From NCBI GenBank assembly GCA_016710365.1, contig JADJVW010000002.1, positions 186,001 through 250,000 of the forward strand: a DNA stretch of 64,000 bases, read 5' to 3'. Positions 38,732 to 48,287 of this stretch are shown here, one piece after another. The notes below the pieces were generated by a model. It was not told the DNA's origin. It searched no databases and saw nothing but the letters and a program-made list of their open reading frames with translations. This DNA is from Candidatus Caldilinea saccharophila (GTDB lineage: Bacteria; Chloroflexota; Anaerolineae; Caldilineales; Caldilineaceae). A program made the translations under genes and the position numbers. Positions within the stretch are counted from its first letter, which is position 1, and the number at the start of each line of letters is the position of its first letter.

Positions 38732-39883
38732 TTATCCAATCCCCATCCCCACGACCAACGCCAGCAGCAGGCCGCCGGCGACGACGCTGCCCAGTTGCCC
38801 CGCCGTGTTGGCGCCCATCGCATGCATCAGCAGGAAGTTGCTGTAATCCTCCTCTTGCGCCACCTGCGCGGCCAGCCGGCCCGCCATCGGGAAGGCGGAA
38901 ATGCCGCACGCACCGATCAGCGGGTTGATCTTGCGGCCTGATACTACGTACATAAATTTGCCAAAGAGCAGACCCGCCACGGTGTCTATCACAAAAGCGA
39001 AGAGACCTAACGCCAGCACCATCAATGTCTGCCACTGAAAACCGGTGAGCGGATGGTAGAGAAAACGATCAGCCGTCATCGTCGCGCCGATCGCCAAGCC
39101 CAGAAAGAGCGTCGCCATATTGGCGATCTCATGTTGCGCGGCAAGGCTGAGCCGTTCAACCACCAATGCTTCGCGCAACAAATTGCCGAGCATCAGGCTG
39201 GCGATCAGCGGCGCGGCCGCCGGCGCCAGCAGGCTGATAAAAACCGTGACCGCAATCGGGAAGATCAACACCGCGGCGCGGGAGACCGGGCGGGGCGCAT
39301 ACGCCATGCGCACGCGCCGCTCGGTGGGGGTGGTGAGCAGCCGCATCAACGGCGGCTGAATGATCGGCACCAAGCTCATATAGGAGTAGGCGGCGACGGC
39401 GATCGGGCCGAGCAGTTCAGGGGCAAGCTGGGATGCGACAAAAATCGCCGTCGGGCCATCGATGGCGCCGATCACCCCGATGGCGGCGGCTTGATTCATC
39501 GGGAAGCCAAGCAAAGCGGCCAGCAGCAGCGTTGCATAGATGCCAACCTGGCCGGCGGCGCCCATCAACACCAGGCTGGGTTGCGCCAGCAGCGGGCGAA
39601 AGTCGATCATGGCGCCCACGCCGATGAAGATCAGCAGTGGGAAAAGCTCGGTGGTAATGCCAAATTCATAAATCGTAGCCAGCCAGGAGCCGGGCGTGTA
39701 GGCCGACATGCCGAGGTTGGCAAAGAGACAGCCGGCGCCGATCGGCAGCAGCAGCAGCGGTTCATAACGCCGCACAATCGCCAGGTAGATCAACAGCGTG
39801 CCGACCGCCAGCATAACGGCGTTTGCCCAGGTGAAGGCGCGCAGCCCTTCCGTCAAAACTGCAACGAGTTGTTGCCCATCCAT
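38732..39883 (-). CDS. mmdB: Na+-translocating decarboxylase beta subunit
   Basis: A 383-residue membrane protein of the OadB/GcdB/MmdB family, which decarboxylates carboxybiotin and pumps Na+ outward. About nine to eleven hydrophobic helices are visible. Conserved regions include IGVGAMIDFRPLL, with the Asp that binds Na+, IGVIGAIDGPTAIF and the C-terminal ISAFPMAGRLAAQVAQ and FLLMHAMGANTAGQLGS. ATG 39883 is the start before the first helix. It is the last gene of the minus-strand mmd operon. Confidence 0.93.
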   Translation of the reverse strand: MDGQQLVAVLTEGLRAFTWANAVMLAVGTLLIYLAIVRRYEPLLLLPIGAGCLFANLGMSAYTPGSWLATIYEFGITTELFPLLIFIGVGAMIDFRPLLAQPSLVLMGAAGQVGIYATLLLAALLGFPMNQAAAIGVIGAIDGPTAIFVASQLAPELLGPIAVAAYSYMSLVPIIQPPLMRLLTTPTERRVRMAYAPRPVSRAAVLIFPIAVTVFISLLAPAAAPLIASLMLGNLLREALVVERLSLAAQHEIANMATLFLGLAIGATMTADRFLYHPLTGFQWQTLMVLALGLFAFVIDTVAGLLFGKFMYVVSGRKINPLIGACGISAFPMAGRLAAQVAQEEDYSNFLLMHAMGANTAGQLGSVVAGGLLLALVVGMGIG

Positions 39884-39953
39884 AGCGGTCCTTTTCGCAC
39901 TTATTGAGCGCATCTGGCGCGCGGATGTCGCGTCCGCCCATGCCCGCGCGCCG

Positions 39954-40385
39954 TCAGCGCAGACGCACCAGCGGTTGGCCGTAGTTGACATGATCGCCGA
40001 CGGCCACGAAGAGTTCTTCGACGACGCCGGCGCGCGGGCTGCGCACCGGATTGTTCATCTTCATCGACTCGATCGTGCAGAGCAACTGTCCGGCCTCGAC
40101 TTTTTCACCGACGCGCACGGCCACGACGAGAATGTCGCCCGGCAAGGGAGATGTCATCGTTTCCACCTGATCGCCAGACGCTGGCACGGCGACAGGTTGT
40201 TTCAGCGCACTCACGTCGGCCATGGGCGCCTCATACGCCAAAGGCATGGTAGCGACCACGCCGGCTACTTCCTCAGGCCACACAGCAAAAAGTTCGCCGT
40301 CGACGGTGGCCTGGATCGGGCGGCTGTTCAAGTCGCCGATCTCCACCTCGTAGAGTTGTCCATCAACTTGCACGCGCACTTTCAT
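39954..40385 (-). CDS. mmdC: Biotin carrier subunit (BCCP-type)
   Basis: A 143-residue biotinyl protein. The lysine of ESMKMN (about residue 109) carries biotin. A Pro/Ala linker separates a small N-terminal domain (MKVRVQVDGQLYEVEIGDL) from the lipoyl-type domain. It moves the carboxyl group from MmdA to MmdB. It lies between mmdB and the small membrane subunit, from which it is separated by 84-bp tandem repeats. Confidence 0.93.
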   Translation of the reverse strand: MKVRVQVDGQLYEVEIGDLNSRPIQATVDGELFAVWPEEVAGVVATMPLAYEAPMADVSALKQPVAVPASGDQVETMTSPLPGDILVVAVRVGEKVEAGQLLCTIESMKMNNPVRSPRAGVVEELFVAVGDHVNYGQPLVRLR

Positions 40386-40409
40386 GCTGTGTTTCCTTCA
40401 CTTATTATC

Positions 40410-40648
40410 TATCCAGAAATTTCTGCGAAGCGACTTTCTAGATGAGCGCCCTATATAACACCGCAACCAATTTCTGGATAACGACTTTGCGTCTATCCAG
40501 AAATTTCTGCGGAGCGACTTTCTAGATGAGCGCCCTATATAACACCGCAACCAATTTCTGGATAACGACTTTGCGTCTATCCAGAAATTTCTGCGGAGTG
40601 ACTTTCCCGATGAGCGCCGCATAGGACACCGCAACCAATTTCTGGATG
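40410..40648. repeat. Three 84-bp tandem repeats inside the mmd operon
   Basis: Units start at 40410, 40494 and 40578 with an 84-bp period; the third is diverged and ends near 40648. Each begins with ATCCAGAAATT and ends its core with AATTTCTGGAT, an 11-bp perfect inverted pair around about 48 bp. They fill almost the whole gap between the small-subunit and biotin-carrier genes. The in-frame reading here (78 codons) is made of the repeat only. Confidence 0.93.
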
Positions 40649-40653
40649 CAGTC

Positions 40654-41034
40654 TTATCGTTGTGGTGGGTTGCGATGGAAAGCGCCGGCGCGCCGGCTCA
40701 ATGCATTGCCGCGAATCGTAGCCTGCCAGGGCGAGATCGCACCTTGCGCGGGCTGTAACAGCGGCGCCGATGTGCTGCGTTCTGCCTGGAGCGCCAGCGC
40801 CACGGCTACGCCGATCACGGCGGCGCCACGGCGCGCGGCATGATTCAGGTCGTCGTCGCCGGCTGTCATGGCCGGCAGCTCGGTCTGGGCTGGCAACTCC
40901 CGGCGGGCGCGCGGCGGCGTGATGCGCACCAACGCCGCCATCAGCCCCCACATGACGATCAGCACGGCAAAAATCAGGCTGATGCCGATGCCGGTGATAA
41001 CTAACGCTTGTTGAACGGTGGTCCAATTTTCCAT
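40654..41034 (-). CDS. mmdD: Small membrane subunit of the Na+-translocating decarboxylase (OadG type)
   Basis: A 126-residue protein with one N-terminal membrane helix (ALVITGIGISLIFAVLIVMWGLMAALV), then a Pro/Ala-rich cytoplasmic part. This is the plan of OadG/MmdD, which holds the alpha and beta subunits together. The C-terminal region (QGAISPWQATIRGNALSRR) resembles the small-subunit tail that contacts the carboxyltransferase. Position between mmdA and the biotin carrier supports the call. The ATG at 41034 precedes the helix by 10 codons. Confidence 0.85.
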   Translation of the reverse strand: MENWTTVQQALVITGIGISLIFAVLIVMWGLMAALVRITPPRARRELPAQTELPAMTAGDDDLNHAARRGAAVIGVAVALALQAERSTSAPLLQPAQGAISPWQATIRGNALSRRAGAFHRNPPQR

Positions 41035-41130
41035 CGTCTACTATCCTCAAGAGGACGTTGCCAGTGTGATGCGCACGAGACGTCCGCGCTCCGGTAACTT
41101 CTGCGGACGAGACATCTGCGCGCCTGGCTG

Positions 41131-42675
41131 CTATGCCGGCATGTTGCCGTGTCGCCGCGCCAGGGGTACGATCGCTTTCTGGCGCAACGCGATCAGGGCG
41201 CCGATCAGCCGGGCGCGCGTCTCCCTGGGTTCGATCACCTCGTCGATAAAGCCACCTTCAGCCGCAGTGTACGGGTTAAGGTAACGCTCGCGATATTCTT
41301 CGGCGTAGCGAGCACGCGCCACTTTCGGGTCGGGCGCCGTTGCAATCTCCTTGCGATAGAGAATGGCAGCCGCGCCCTCGCCGCCCATGACGGCGATTTC
41401 GGCGCTCGGCCAAGCGAAGGTGACGTCGGCGCCAAGCTGTTTGCTGCTCATCACCACGTAGGCGCCGCCATACGCTTTGCGCGTTACAATGCTGAGTTTG
41501 GGCACTGTCGCGGTCGAGTAAGCATAGACGATCTTGGCGCCATGACGGATGATGCCATGATACTCCTGATCGACGCCAGGCAGGAAACCCGGTGTATCGA
41601 CAAAGGTGACGAGCGGGATGTTGAACGCATCACAGAAGCGCACAAAGCGCGTGATCTTGTCCGAAGCGTCGATGTCCAACGCACCCGCCAGCATTTCCGG
41701 CTCCTGGGCAACGATGCCGACCGGTTGGCCAGCCAGCCGCGCCAGCCCAACGATGGCGTTGCGGGCAAAGCGTTCCTGCACTTCCAGAAACGAGTGCGCA
41801 TCGACCACATGTTCGATCACCGCGTGCATGGAGTAGGGCTGACGTGGGTCGAGGGGAACAATATTGTTCAGCACCTCGCCTGCATTGGGCAGCTCGACGC
41901 CTGGCGCTGACAAAAGGGGATTTTCGAGATGATTGGAGGGTAGATAGCCCAGCAGTCGTCGCGCCAGAGAGATCGCGTTCTGTTCGGTCTGTGTGACAAA
42001 ATGCGCCAGCCCACTGGTCGAGATATGCATCCGGCCGCCGCCCAGTTGTTCGGCGTTGACCTCCTCCCCCGTGACCGCGCGGATCACTTCAGGGCCGGTG
42101 AGAAACATGTACGACTGGCCTTCGACCATTACCAACAGGTCGGTCAACGCCGGCGAATAGGCCGCGCCACCCGCGCACGGGCCGAGCAACAAGCTGATCT
42201 GCGGGACGATGCCGGAGTAGAGCGCGTTGCGGCGGAAAATCTCGGCGTAGCCGCCCAGACCATAGACGCCCTCCTGGATGCGCGCCCCGCCCGAATCAAT
42301 CAGCCCGATGATGGGCGCGCCAGACTCCACCGCGCGATCCATGACCTGGCAGATCTTGCGGCCATGCATTTCGCCGAGTGCGCCGCCAAAGACCGTGGCA
42401 TCCTGTGCGTAAGCGAAAACTGTGCGCCCGTGGATAAGCCCAAAACCAACCACAACGCCGTCGCCGGCGAAATGCTCGTCCACGTCGACGCAGCGCGCGG
42501 TGGCCAACATGCCCAGTTCCTGAAAGGTATTGGCATCGAACAAAAGCGCTAATCGCTCGCGCGCCGTGCCTTTGCCTTTGGCGTGCTGGCGTGCGATACG
42601 GCCGGCGCCGCCGGCCTCAAGCGCCTGCGCGCGACGTTTGCGAAGTCCAAGGATCCTTGGATCGTCTGTTGACAT
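41131..42675 (-). CDS. mmdA: Methylmalonyl-CoA decarboxylase carboxyltransferase alpha subunit
   Basis: A 514-residue acyl-CoA carboxyltransferase, the size of MmdA and propionyl-CoA carboxylase beta. Crotonase-fold features: GLIDSGGARIQEGVYGLGGYAEIF, LLLGPCAGGAAYSPALTD and the second half with VDTPGFLPGVDQEYHGIIRHGAKIVYAYS and RKAYGGAYVVMSSKQLG. Both oxyanion-hole regions are present. With the three following genes it forms a Na+ pump driven by methylmalonyl-CoA decarboxylation. The same protein could also act as the beta subunit of a propionyl-CoA carboxylase. First gene of the operon. Confidence 0.92.
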   Translation of the reverse strand: MSTDDPRILGLRKRRAQALEAGGAGRIARQHAKGKGTARERLALLFDANTFQELGMLATARCVDVDEHFAGDGVVVGFGLIHGRTVFAYAQDATVFGGALGEMHGRKICQVMDRAVESGAPIIGLIDSGGARIQEGVYGLGGYAEIFRRNALYSGIVPQISLLLGPCAGGAAYSPALTDLLVMVEGQSYMFLTGPEVIRAVTGEEVNAEQLGGGRMHISTSGLAHFVTQTEQNAISLARRLLGYLPSNHLENPLLSAPGVELPNAGEVLNNIVPLDPRQPYSMHAVIEHVVDAHSFLEVQERFARNAIVGLARLAGQPVGIVAQEPEMLAGALDIDASDKITRFVRFCDAFNIPLVTFVDTPGFLPGVDQEYHGIIRHGAKIVYAYSTATVPKLSIVTRKAYGGAYVVMSSKQLGADVTFAWPSAEIAVMGGEGAAAILYRKEIATAPDPKVARARYAEEYRERYLNPYTAAEGGFIDEVIEPRETRARLIGALIALRQKAIVPLARRHGNMPA

Positions 42676-42750
42676 CGAGTCACTCCTCGTGTATGGAGGG
42701 CGAGCATAGGTTGAGGAAGCATGCGACGGGGAGAGTCGCCAGGCGTCAGT

Positions 42751-43818
42751 TTAGTAGGTGCGTCTCACGACGAACTCGCATAATCCCTGCAATGAATGCC
42801 GATAAAGACCGTCCGGCAGGCCGGCCAGATTGTCGACGGCGCGACGCAGAAAGATACGCGCTTCTTCACGCGCCGCCTCGACGGCGCTGCCCGCGCGCAG
42901 GTCTTGCACCAGACCCGTCACGGCCTCATTCCAAACGGCGCCATCCCCATTGTCGGCTTCAATTTGGGCGGCCTCTAAAATGGCAATCACCGAAGATGCA
43001 TCGACATGCTGGTGCAGATAATGGAAGAAAGGCAGCGTCAGCGTGCCCTGGCGCAGGTCACTGCCCGCGGGTTTGCCCAAAGTTGTGTCGTCGCCAATGA
43101 AATCCAGAATGTCGTCGACGATCTGAAAGGCCATGCCAAAGTTGTAGCCGAACTGATACAGGTCGGCGATGCGCTCTTCCGGCAGCTTGGCAAGCACAGC
43201 GGCGCCCTGCGTGGCCGCGCAGAACAAGCTGGCGGTTTTGGCATAAATGCGTTGATAGTAATTGTCTTTTTTCTGGACAAAATTATAGCGATCTTTCAGT
43301 TGGCGCAGCTCGCCATCGACGATGGTGCGCAGTGTATCGCTGAACAATTCGATCACGCGCATATTCTGTGTTTCAGCCGAGAAGCGCGCGGCTGTACCGA
43401 AGAGATAATTGCCGGCAAGCACAGTCGAAACGCCGCTCCAGTGCGCATTCAACGTCGGCGCGCCACGACGGAGCAAGGAGCCATCGATCACGTCGTCGTG
43501 GACGAGCGTGGCGGTGTGCAACATTTCCACGGACGCGCCCAGGGCGATCACCGCGCTGTAGCGTGGCGTCCCCTGCATGCCGCCATTCAACTCCGCGGCC
43601 AACAAGGCGAGGGCGGGACGCAGCCGCTTGCCGCCACTGCCGATCAGGTTGATGAATGCATCGGCCAACGGGGCAAACAGCGCGGAATCGACGCCGCACA
43701 ATTTCGCTTCCACCTGGCGCAGCCCCGGTCGAATCGGTGCAAACAACGCGTTTACATCCAGCGCGCCACTGGGCTGTGGCGTCATTTCGACGACGTTTGG
43801 TCGTGCAGTCGCATCCAT
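42751..43818 (-). CDS. Polyprenyl diphosphate synthase
   Basis: A trans-prenyltransferase of about 355 residues that makes long isoprenoid diphosphates, probably for quinones. The first aspartate-rich motif reads VHDDVID (D-D-x-x-D), the second [18 protein letters not shown] and [10 protein letters not shown] are typical. Chain length cannot be told. I chose the ATG at 43818, seven bases after the TatD stop; ATGs or other starts at 43845 and 43887 would add residues and overlap TatD. It is downstream of tatD on the same strand. Confidence 0.9.
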   Translation of the reverse strand: MDATARPNVVEMTPQPSGALDVNALFAPIRPGLRQVEAKLCGVDSALFAPLADAFINLIGSGGKRLRPALALLAAELNGGMQGTPRYSAVIALGASVEMLHTATLVHDDVIDGSLLRRGAPTLNAHWSGVSTVLAGNYLFGTAARFSAETQNMRVIELFSDTLRTIVDGELRQLKDRYNFVQKKDNYYQRIYAKTASLFCAATQGAAVLAKLPEERIADLYQFGYNFGMAFQIVDDILDFIGDDTTLGKPAGSDLRQGTLTLPFFHYLHQHVDASSVIAILEAAQIEADNGDGAVWNEAVTGLVQDLRAGSAVEAAREEARIFLRRAVDNLAGLPDGLYRHSLQGLCEFVVRRTY

Positions 43819-43825
43819 GAGCTTG

Positions 43826-44704
43826 CTAGGGAAAGACTGCGGCATGATGGGTTGAGAAATCAACACCAAACCGATCCTCCAAACCATAAAACCTGAGCGC
43901 CGTTACACTCGTCTGCGCGGCGACTTGCGCCGCGGTCAGACCGCGCAATTTTGCGATTTGTTCACACACCAATGCAACATAGCCGGGCGTATTGCGCTGC
44001 CCACGATAGGGGTGCGGCGTGAGGTAGGGAGCATCCGTCTCCAGCATCAGCCGATCCAGACGCAGGGCCGGCAGCAACGCGTGTAGGGCGTGAGCGTTGC
44101 GGAAGGTGACCGGCCCGCCAAGACTAAGCACGAAATTCCAGTCATAAGCTTCTTCGGCCAGCGCCAACCCGCCACTGTAGGCGTGGAGCACGCCCGCGTA
44201 AGGGCGTTGCGCCAGGCGGGAATGCTGGAAGGCGGCGCTGTGCACCCAAGTGCGCAGCACGTCGGCGACCGCGTCATTGGCATCGCGGCTGTGAATGATC
44301 ACGGGCAACCCGAGTTCGGCAGCCAGGTCAAGCTGGCGCACGAAAGCGTCCTGCTGCACCGTTGCCGCCACCTTGTTCCAGTAGAAATCCAACCCAATCT
44401 CGCCGATCGCCACAACTTTTGGATGCGCGGCCAGATGGCGAAGGTCGGCGAGCGTGTGGTCATCAAACTGGTCGGCGCTGTTGGGATGGATGCCGACTGC
44501 CACATAGAGTTCTTCGTTGGCATCCGCCAACTCGATGGCGCGGCGACAATGCGGGAGGTCGATGCCGGGATTTACGATCAAGCCTACGCCGGCCGCGCGC
44601 GCCTGCGCCATCACCTCATCTCGATCAGCATCAAACTGATCCAAATCCAGATGGCAGTGGCTATCAACCAATGTAACCGGGCTAACCCTGAACATTCTCT
44701 GCAC
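43826..44704 (-). CDS. tatD: TatD-family metal-dependent hydrolase
   Basis: A 292-residue TIM-barrel hydrolase. Metal ligands sit in DSHCHLD (H-x-H), GEIGLDFYW (Glu), IIHSRDA (His), HAYSGG (His) and [10 protein letters not shown] (Asp). TatD proteins are DNases or quality-control hydrolases. The next gene starts just after its stop. The ATG at 44704 or the one at 44695 may be the start. Confidence 0.92.
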   Translation of the reverse strand: MQRMFRVSPVTLVDSHCHLDLDQFDADRDEVMAQARAAGVGLIVNPGIDLPHCRRAIELADANEELYVAVGIHPNSADQFDDHTLADLRHLAAHPKVVAIGEIGLDFYWNKVAATVQQDAFVRQLDLAAELGLPVIIHSRDANDAVADVLRTWVHSAAFQHSRLAQRPYAGVLHAYSGGLALAEEAYDWNFVLSLGGPVTFRNAHALHALLPALRLDRLMLETDAPYLTPHPYRGQRNTPGYVALVCEQIAKLRGLTAAQVAAQTSVTALRFYGLEDRFGVDFSTHHAAVFP

Positions 44705-44873
44705 AAATAATCCCTAAACCAGACTCAAACCCTATGCGCAACCGTTTGTTCATTTTATCACAGACGCTTCTCGCTAAAAGTAGGTCTGATTGCACAAACC
44801 CTCACCAACGCACAGCGACGGCTATCACTCAGTATACCAGTTCTGCCGGGGCGCACCGACTTTGCATCCTTTT

Positions 44874-46318
44874 TTAGACGCCTGCCAGGGCGCGCCCACC
44901 GGTCAGAATGGCCGGCACCGCCTGTTGATCGGTCGTTTCGGTGTAGACGCGCAACAGCGGTTCCGTGCCCGAAAAGCGCACGAGCAGCCAGCCGCCGTCG
45001 TCCATCAAGAATTTGTAGCCGTCGGTCGTGACCAGATCCAGGACGCGGTGGCCGCCAAGCGTCAGGTTTGTAATATCGAGATTGTCAAGACGCCGCCGGG
45101 CAGCCGCCTTCAACGCGTTGTCGGTCAGGCGCACGTCGATGCGGTCGTAGTAATGCGCTCCCACCTTGTCGAAGACCAATTGCAGCAATTCGGTCGGCTG
45201 CTTGCCCGTTCGCACCATGAAGTCCAGCAGATACAGGTTGGAGAGGATGCCGTCGCGCTCCGGCACGTGGCCGCGGAACGCATAGCCGCCGCTTTCCTCG
45301 CCGCCGATCATGGCGTCATGCTCGATCATGGCCGGCGCCACATATTTGAAGCCGACGCCCGTGTTGACGACCGGCACGTCGTAGAGCTGTCCCAGTTTAT
45401 CGAGCATGGTGGTGGTGCTGAGGGTCTTGACAATAGCGCCGCGCACGCCGCGCACTTCGAGCAAGTAATAGGCCAGCATGGCGTAAACACGCAATTGGTC
45501 GACAAATTGGCCGTTCTCATCCCCAAAGCCGCAGCGATCGGCGTCGCCATCCAAAATGCAGACGCAATCCGCGCCCACCTGCCTGGCGACCGCCAGCCCC
45601 GCGTCGACATTGGGCGGGATCGGCTCGGGCCGGCTCATCTCCGGGAAGAGCGGGTTATGTTCGGCGTGGACTTCGATCACCTCAGTGCGCCCACCCGCCA
45701 GAATTTCACTGAGCCAGCCAGCGCCATTGCCCCACATATTGTCGACGACAATTTTAAGCCCCGCGGCCTTGATGGGCGCGATGTCGATCACCGGCAAGGT
45801 GCGCCAGATAGTCTGGCTTGGGGTCGAAATAGGCGACCTGGGCCGCCGCCAACGCCTCGGCCAGTGGCACGCGCTGATCGCAGCCTATCGCCGGCCGCTG
45901 GAATCCGCGCCTCGATCTGTTGCAGACCAGCGGGGGCAATCGCACCGCCATTTTCGTCACGCACTTTGAAGCCGCAATCTTCGGGCGGGTTGTGGCTGGC
46001 CGTGATATTGAGGGCGGCGATGGCTTGTTTTGCCTTGACGCTGTAGCTAATCACCGGCGTAGGCGTAGGGACGGGCGTCAGCAGCACCTGAAAGCCGTTG
46101 CCGGCCAGCACTTCACACGCGGCGGCCGCAAAATGATTGGCGGAAAAGCGCCGATCGTAGCCTACGATCACCGGCCCCTGTCTGCCCGTCGTTTTCAGAT
46201 AGGCTGCAAACCCCTGAGTGGCGCGACGCAGATTGGTGTACGTGTAATCGTCGCCGATGCGGCCGCGCCACCCATCCGTGCCAAATTTGATGTCGCTCAC
46301 TGTTCTATCCTTTCTCAT
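44874..46318 (-). CDS. Phosphoglucomutase/phosphomannomutase (two frameshifts)
   Basis: An alpha-D-phosphohexomutase of about 480 residues after correction. N-terminal part: [10 protein letters not shown] and the phosphoserine loop TASHNPPED. Middle: [12 protein letters not shown], the Mg-binding loop. C-terminal: [17 protein letters not shown] and the phosphate-binding [12 protein letters not shown]. The frame changes near 45905 and again near 45800. The stretch between reads [27 protein letters not shown] in a third frame. The ATG is at 46318, but a GTG at 46300 has a better AAAGGA ribosome-binding site. Sugar preference is open. Confidence 0.85.
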
Positions 46319-46507
46319 CTATCATTTCCGGCGGTTGTTTAGAGCGGCTGTCTAGAGGATGATAGACGACAGTATAGCAGCAGTCTAGAGCGGGTAGCAA
46401 TATCCCAGTCAAATGGCGCTTTTGCTTACCTCGTTAGCATCTTTAGCGAGCGCACAGGACGGCGTGCAGCGAGAGTCCGCCGCCCCGGCCGCAGAGCTTT
46501 TCCTGCC

Positions 46508-46637
46508 CTAAGAGACTGTTTGAAAAGTAACCACGAAGACGCGAAGTACGCAAAGGGGCACAAAGGGGCGCCTGGAAGCCGTTCCTCTTCGCGCCCCTTG
46601 TGGCTTCGTGGTGGGGCTTTTCAAACAGTCGCTAAGA
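46508..46637. mobile_element. MITE-like element with 14-bp terminal inverted repeats
   Basis: GACTGTTTGAAAAG (46514-46527) and its exact inverse CTTTTCAAACAGTC (46617-46630) bound a 117-bp element with no gene. CTAAGA flanks it on the left (46508-46513) and on the right (46632-46637, one base beyond), which looks like a target-site duplication. The inside is a second imperfect palindrome (CACGAAG / CTTCGTG, GGGGC / GCCCC). The rest of the gap 46319-46792 has no supported gene. Confidence 0.65.
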
Positions 46638-46792
46638 CAAGCCTGCCTGGCGCCGATGATTGAGTGAGGTGATTTGGGGGCACAGGAGTGTCGCTCCACG
46701 CGGTGCGCATCCTGGAAGCAACGAATCGGGCGTTGCCGTGTCCGCGGGCAGTCTGCGCGGGAAAACTCCACCGGCAAAGACTGCCCGCAGGA

Positions 46793-47320
46793 TTATTGTG
46801 CTGCGGCTGGGGGCGAGCCACGCAATCTTGCTGTGAACGCCTGCCACAAAGGGCAACGATCGTAAATGCCGCTAAAGATGATCACGGCGCCTACGATGAG
46901 CAAGACGGGCGGCCAGCCTGAAAACGCTGCCACCGCCCACAACGCCGCGCCGCTCAGCAACCTGAGCCAACGGGTGGCGTCGCTCAGTCCAGCTTGCGGC
47001 GCCGGCGCGACGTCGAGCACCAGCGCATCGAACAACTGATGCAAGGCTTCGACCGATTGCAGCCCGGTGCGTCGCGCCACTTCCTCACCCTGTCGATAGA
47101 GGATCAACGTGGGGATGCCTCTCACGCCGAGCGAGCGCACCAACTCAGGCTCCGCGTCGGCGTTAATCTTCCACACATCGACCTGCGTGGCATACTCTTC
47201 GCCAACCTGGTCAAGGCGTGGGCTTAGCGTGCGACAAGGCCCGCACCAGGGCGCCCATACATCAACCACAATGGGGCGCGCGTTGGTCTGGACGCGCGCC
47301 TGAAATTCCGCCGGTTTCAT
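46793..47320 (-). CDS. Thioredoxin fused to a DUF2892-like membrane segment
   Basis: A 175-residue protein. Residues 1-105 form a thioredoxin fold with [16 protein letters not shown] and the cis-Pro block GIPTLILY. The C-terminal about 60 residues carry one or two membrane helices ([32 protein letters not shown]) ending [10 protein letters not shown]. This matches the helix-plus-CPL(Y/W) end of the DUF2892 protein encoded just upstream (GWCPLYSLF). The thioredoxin is thus membrane-tethered on the cytoplasmic side, since no signal peptide is seen. Its ATG overlaps the stop of the DUF2892 gene (ATGA), so the two are coupled. Confidence 0.85.
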   Translation of the reverse strand: MKPAEFQARVQTNARPIVVDVWAPWCGPCRTLSPRLDQVGEEYATQVDVWKINADAEPELVRSLGVRGIPTLILYRQGEEVARRTGLQSVEALHQLFDALVLDVAPAPQAGLSDATRWLRLLSGAALWAVAAFSGWPPVLLIVGAVIIFSGIYDRCPLWQAFTARLRGSPPAAAQ

Positions 47321-47529
47321 GAGGCGGACGTGGATTTCGTGCCGATGTGGAAAAGCGAATAGAGTGGACACCAGCCGATCAACCCGGTGAGCAGGGGGAC
47401 AAAACCCAGCCACTGCAAGACCACTCCCCAGACGCCGGTGACAAAACCGCCCCAACCCAGCGCCAACATCACAATGCCCAATACGATCCGCGCAATACGA
47501 TCCCAACCCGCTTCATTGACCTTGATCAT
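47317..47529 (-). CDS. DUF2892 family inner-membrane protein
   Basis: A 70-residue YgaP-like membrane protein: [22 protein letters not shown], a second helix [17 protein letters not shown], then [13 protein letters not shown]. In other bacteria this domain is found alone or fused to rhodanese, in sulphur or redox contexts. An AAAGGA ribosome-binding site precedes the ATG. It is followed by the Trx-DUF2892 fusion with a 4-bp overlap and preceded by a Crp-type regulator on the same strand. Confidence 0.88.
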   Translation of the reverse strand: MIKVNEAGWDRIARIVLGIVMLALGWGGFVTGVWGVVLQWLGFVPLLTGLIGWCPLYSLFHIGTKSTSAS

Positions 47530-47599
47530 TTTGATTTCCTTTCGTCACGATCCGGTTATCCCAAACAACTTGTCAGCATAGCGCAGAAAAGCCGGCCTG

Positions 47600-48283
47600 T
47601 CAGTGACTGGGGTCACGCAGCAGGTCGGCAAGTTGGCGCAGGCGCGCGACATCAAGCATCTGCACCTGGCCGCGTTCAAGCTGCACCAGGCCGCGCTGTT
47701 CGAGCTGCTTGAGGCGACGGCTCACGACTTCCCGCACAGTGCCCAATTCGTCGGCGATTTGCTGATGTGTGACATTTAGGCGCGGCGCGCGGTCGAGCAG
47801 ATAGGCGGCCAGGCGCTGATCCATCTGGCCAAAAGCAACCTCTTCGACCAGTTGCATCAAGTCGGTAATACGGTCGGAAAAGTGATGGAAGACCAACGCG
47901 CGAAAAGGCGTGGAGGTTTCCAACAACTGGTTGAACACCGGTTGCGCCAGCGCAAAGGCAGTGAGATCGCTTTCGGCCACACCCCGCGCCGGATAGCTGC
48001 TTTTGCCCAGCAGACAACTGGCCGTCAGCACGCACGAATCGCCTGGCTCCAGCCGGTAGAGCATGATCTCACGCCCGGAAGGTGCGGGTTTAATGACCCG
48101 GATCGAGCCAGCGTAAAGCAGCAAGAAAAACGAGCAGGGCGTGTCCAGGTCGAAGAGAATGTGGTTGGCGGGCGCCAGCGTGGGCTGAAGCTGCGCGCGC
48201 AGCAGGGCTTGTGCGTCGGGCGTCATTTCGCCAATCCACGGGTAGAGGCGGATCAATTCAGCAAAAACGGCAGGCTGGAGCAT
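47600..48283 (-). CDS. Crp/Fnr-family transcription regulator
   Basis: A 227-residue regulator with an N-terminal cyclic-nucleotide-type beta-roll (about 20-125), a long dimer helix and a C-terminal winged helix ([31 protein letters not shown]). No N-terminal cysteine cluster of Fnr type is seen; Cys at 50, 83 and 89 ([15 protein letters not shown]) could sense redox. It lies four bases after the IMPase gene and just upstream of the DUF2892-thioredoxin pair, a likely target. Confidence 0.9.
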   Translation of the reverse strand: MLQPAVFAELIRLYPWIGEMTPDAQALLRAQLQPTLAPANHILFDLDTPCSFFLLLYAGSIRVIKPAPSGREIMLYRLEPGDSCVLTASCLLGKSSYPARGVAESDLTAFALAQPVFNQLLETSTPFRALVFHHFSDRITDLMQLVEEVAFGQMDQRLAAYLLDRAPRLNVTHQQIADELGTVREVVSRRLKQLEQRGLVQLERGQVQMLDVARLRQLADLLRDPSH

Positions 48284-48287
48284 GGGT

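Noticed and set aside
40398..40634. 78-codon minus-strand frame in the mmd operon
   Set aside because: It is built only from the 84-bp tandem repeats; no ribosome-binding site or family match.
47530..47599. Fnr-type palindrome (TTGAT-N4-ATCAA) before the DUF2892 gene
   Set aside because: No such palindrome lies in the gap; regulation by the Crp protein is only inferred from gene order.
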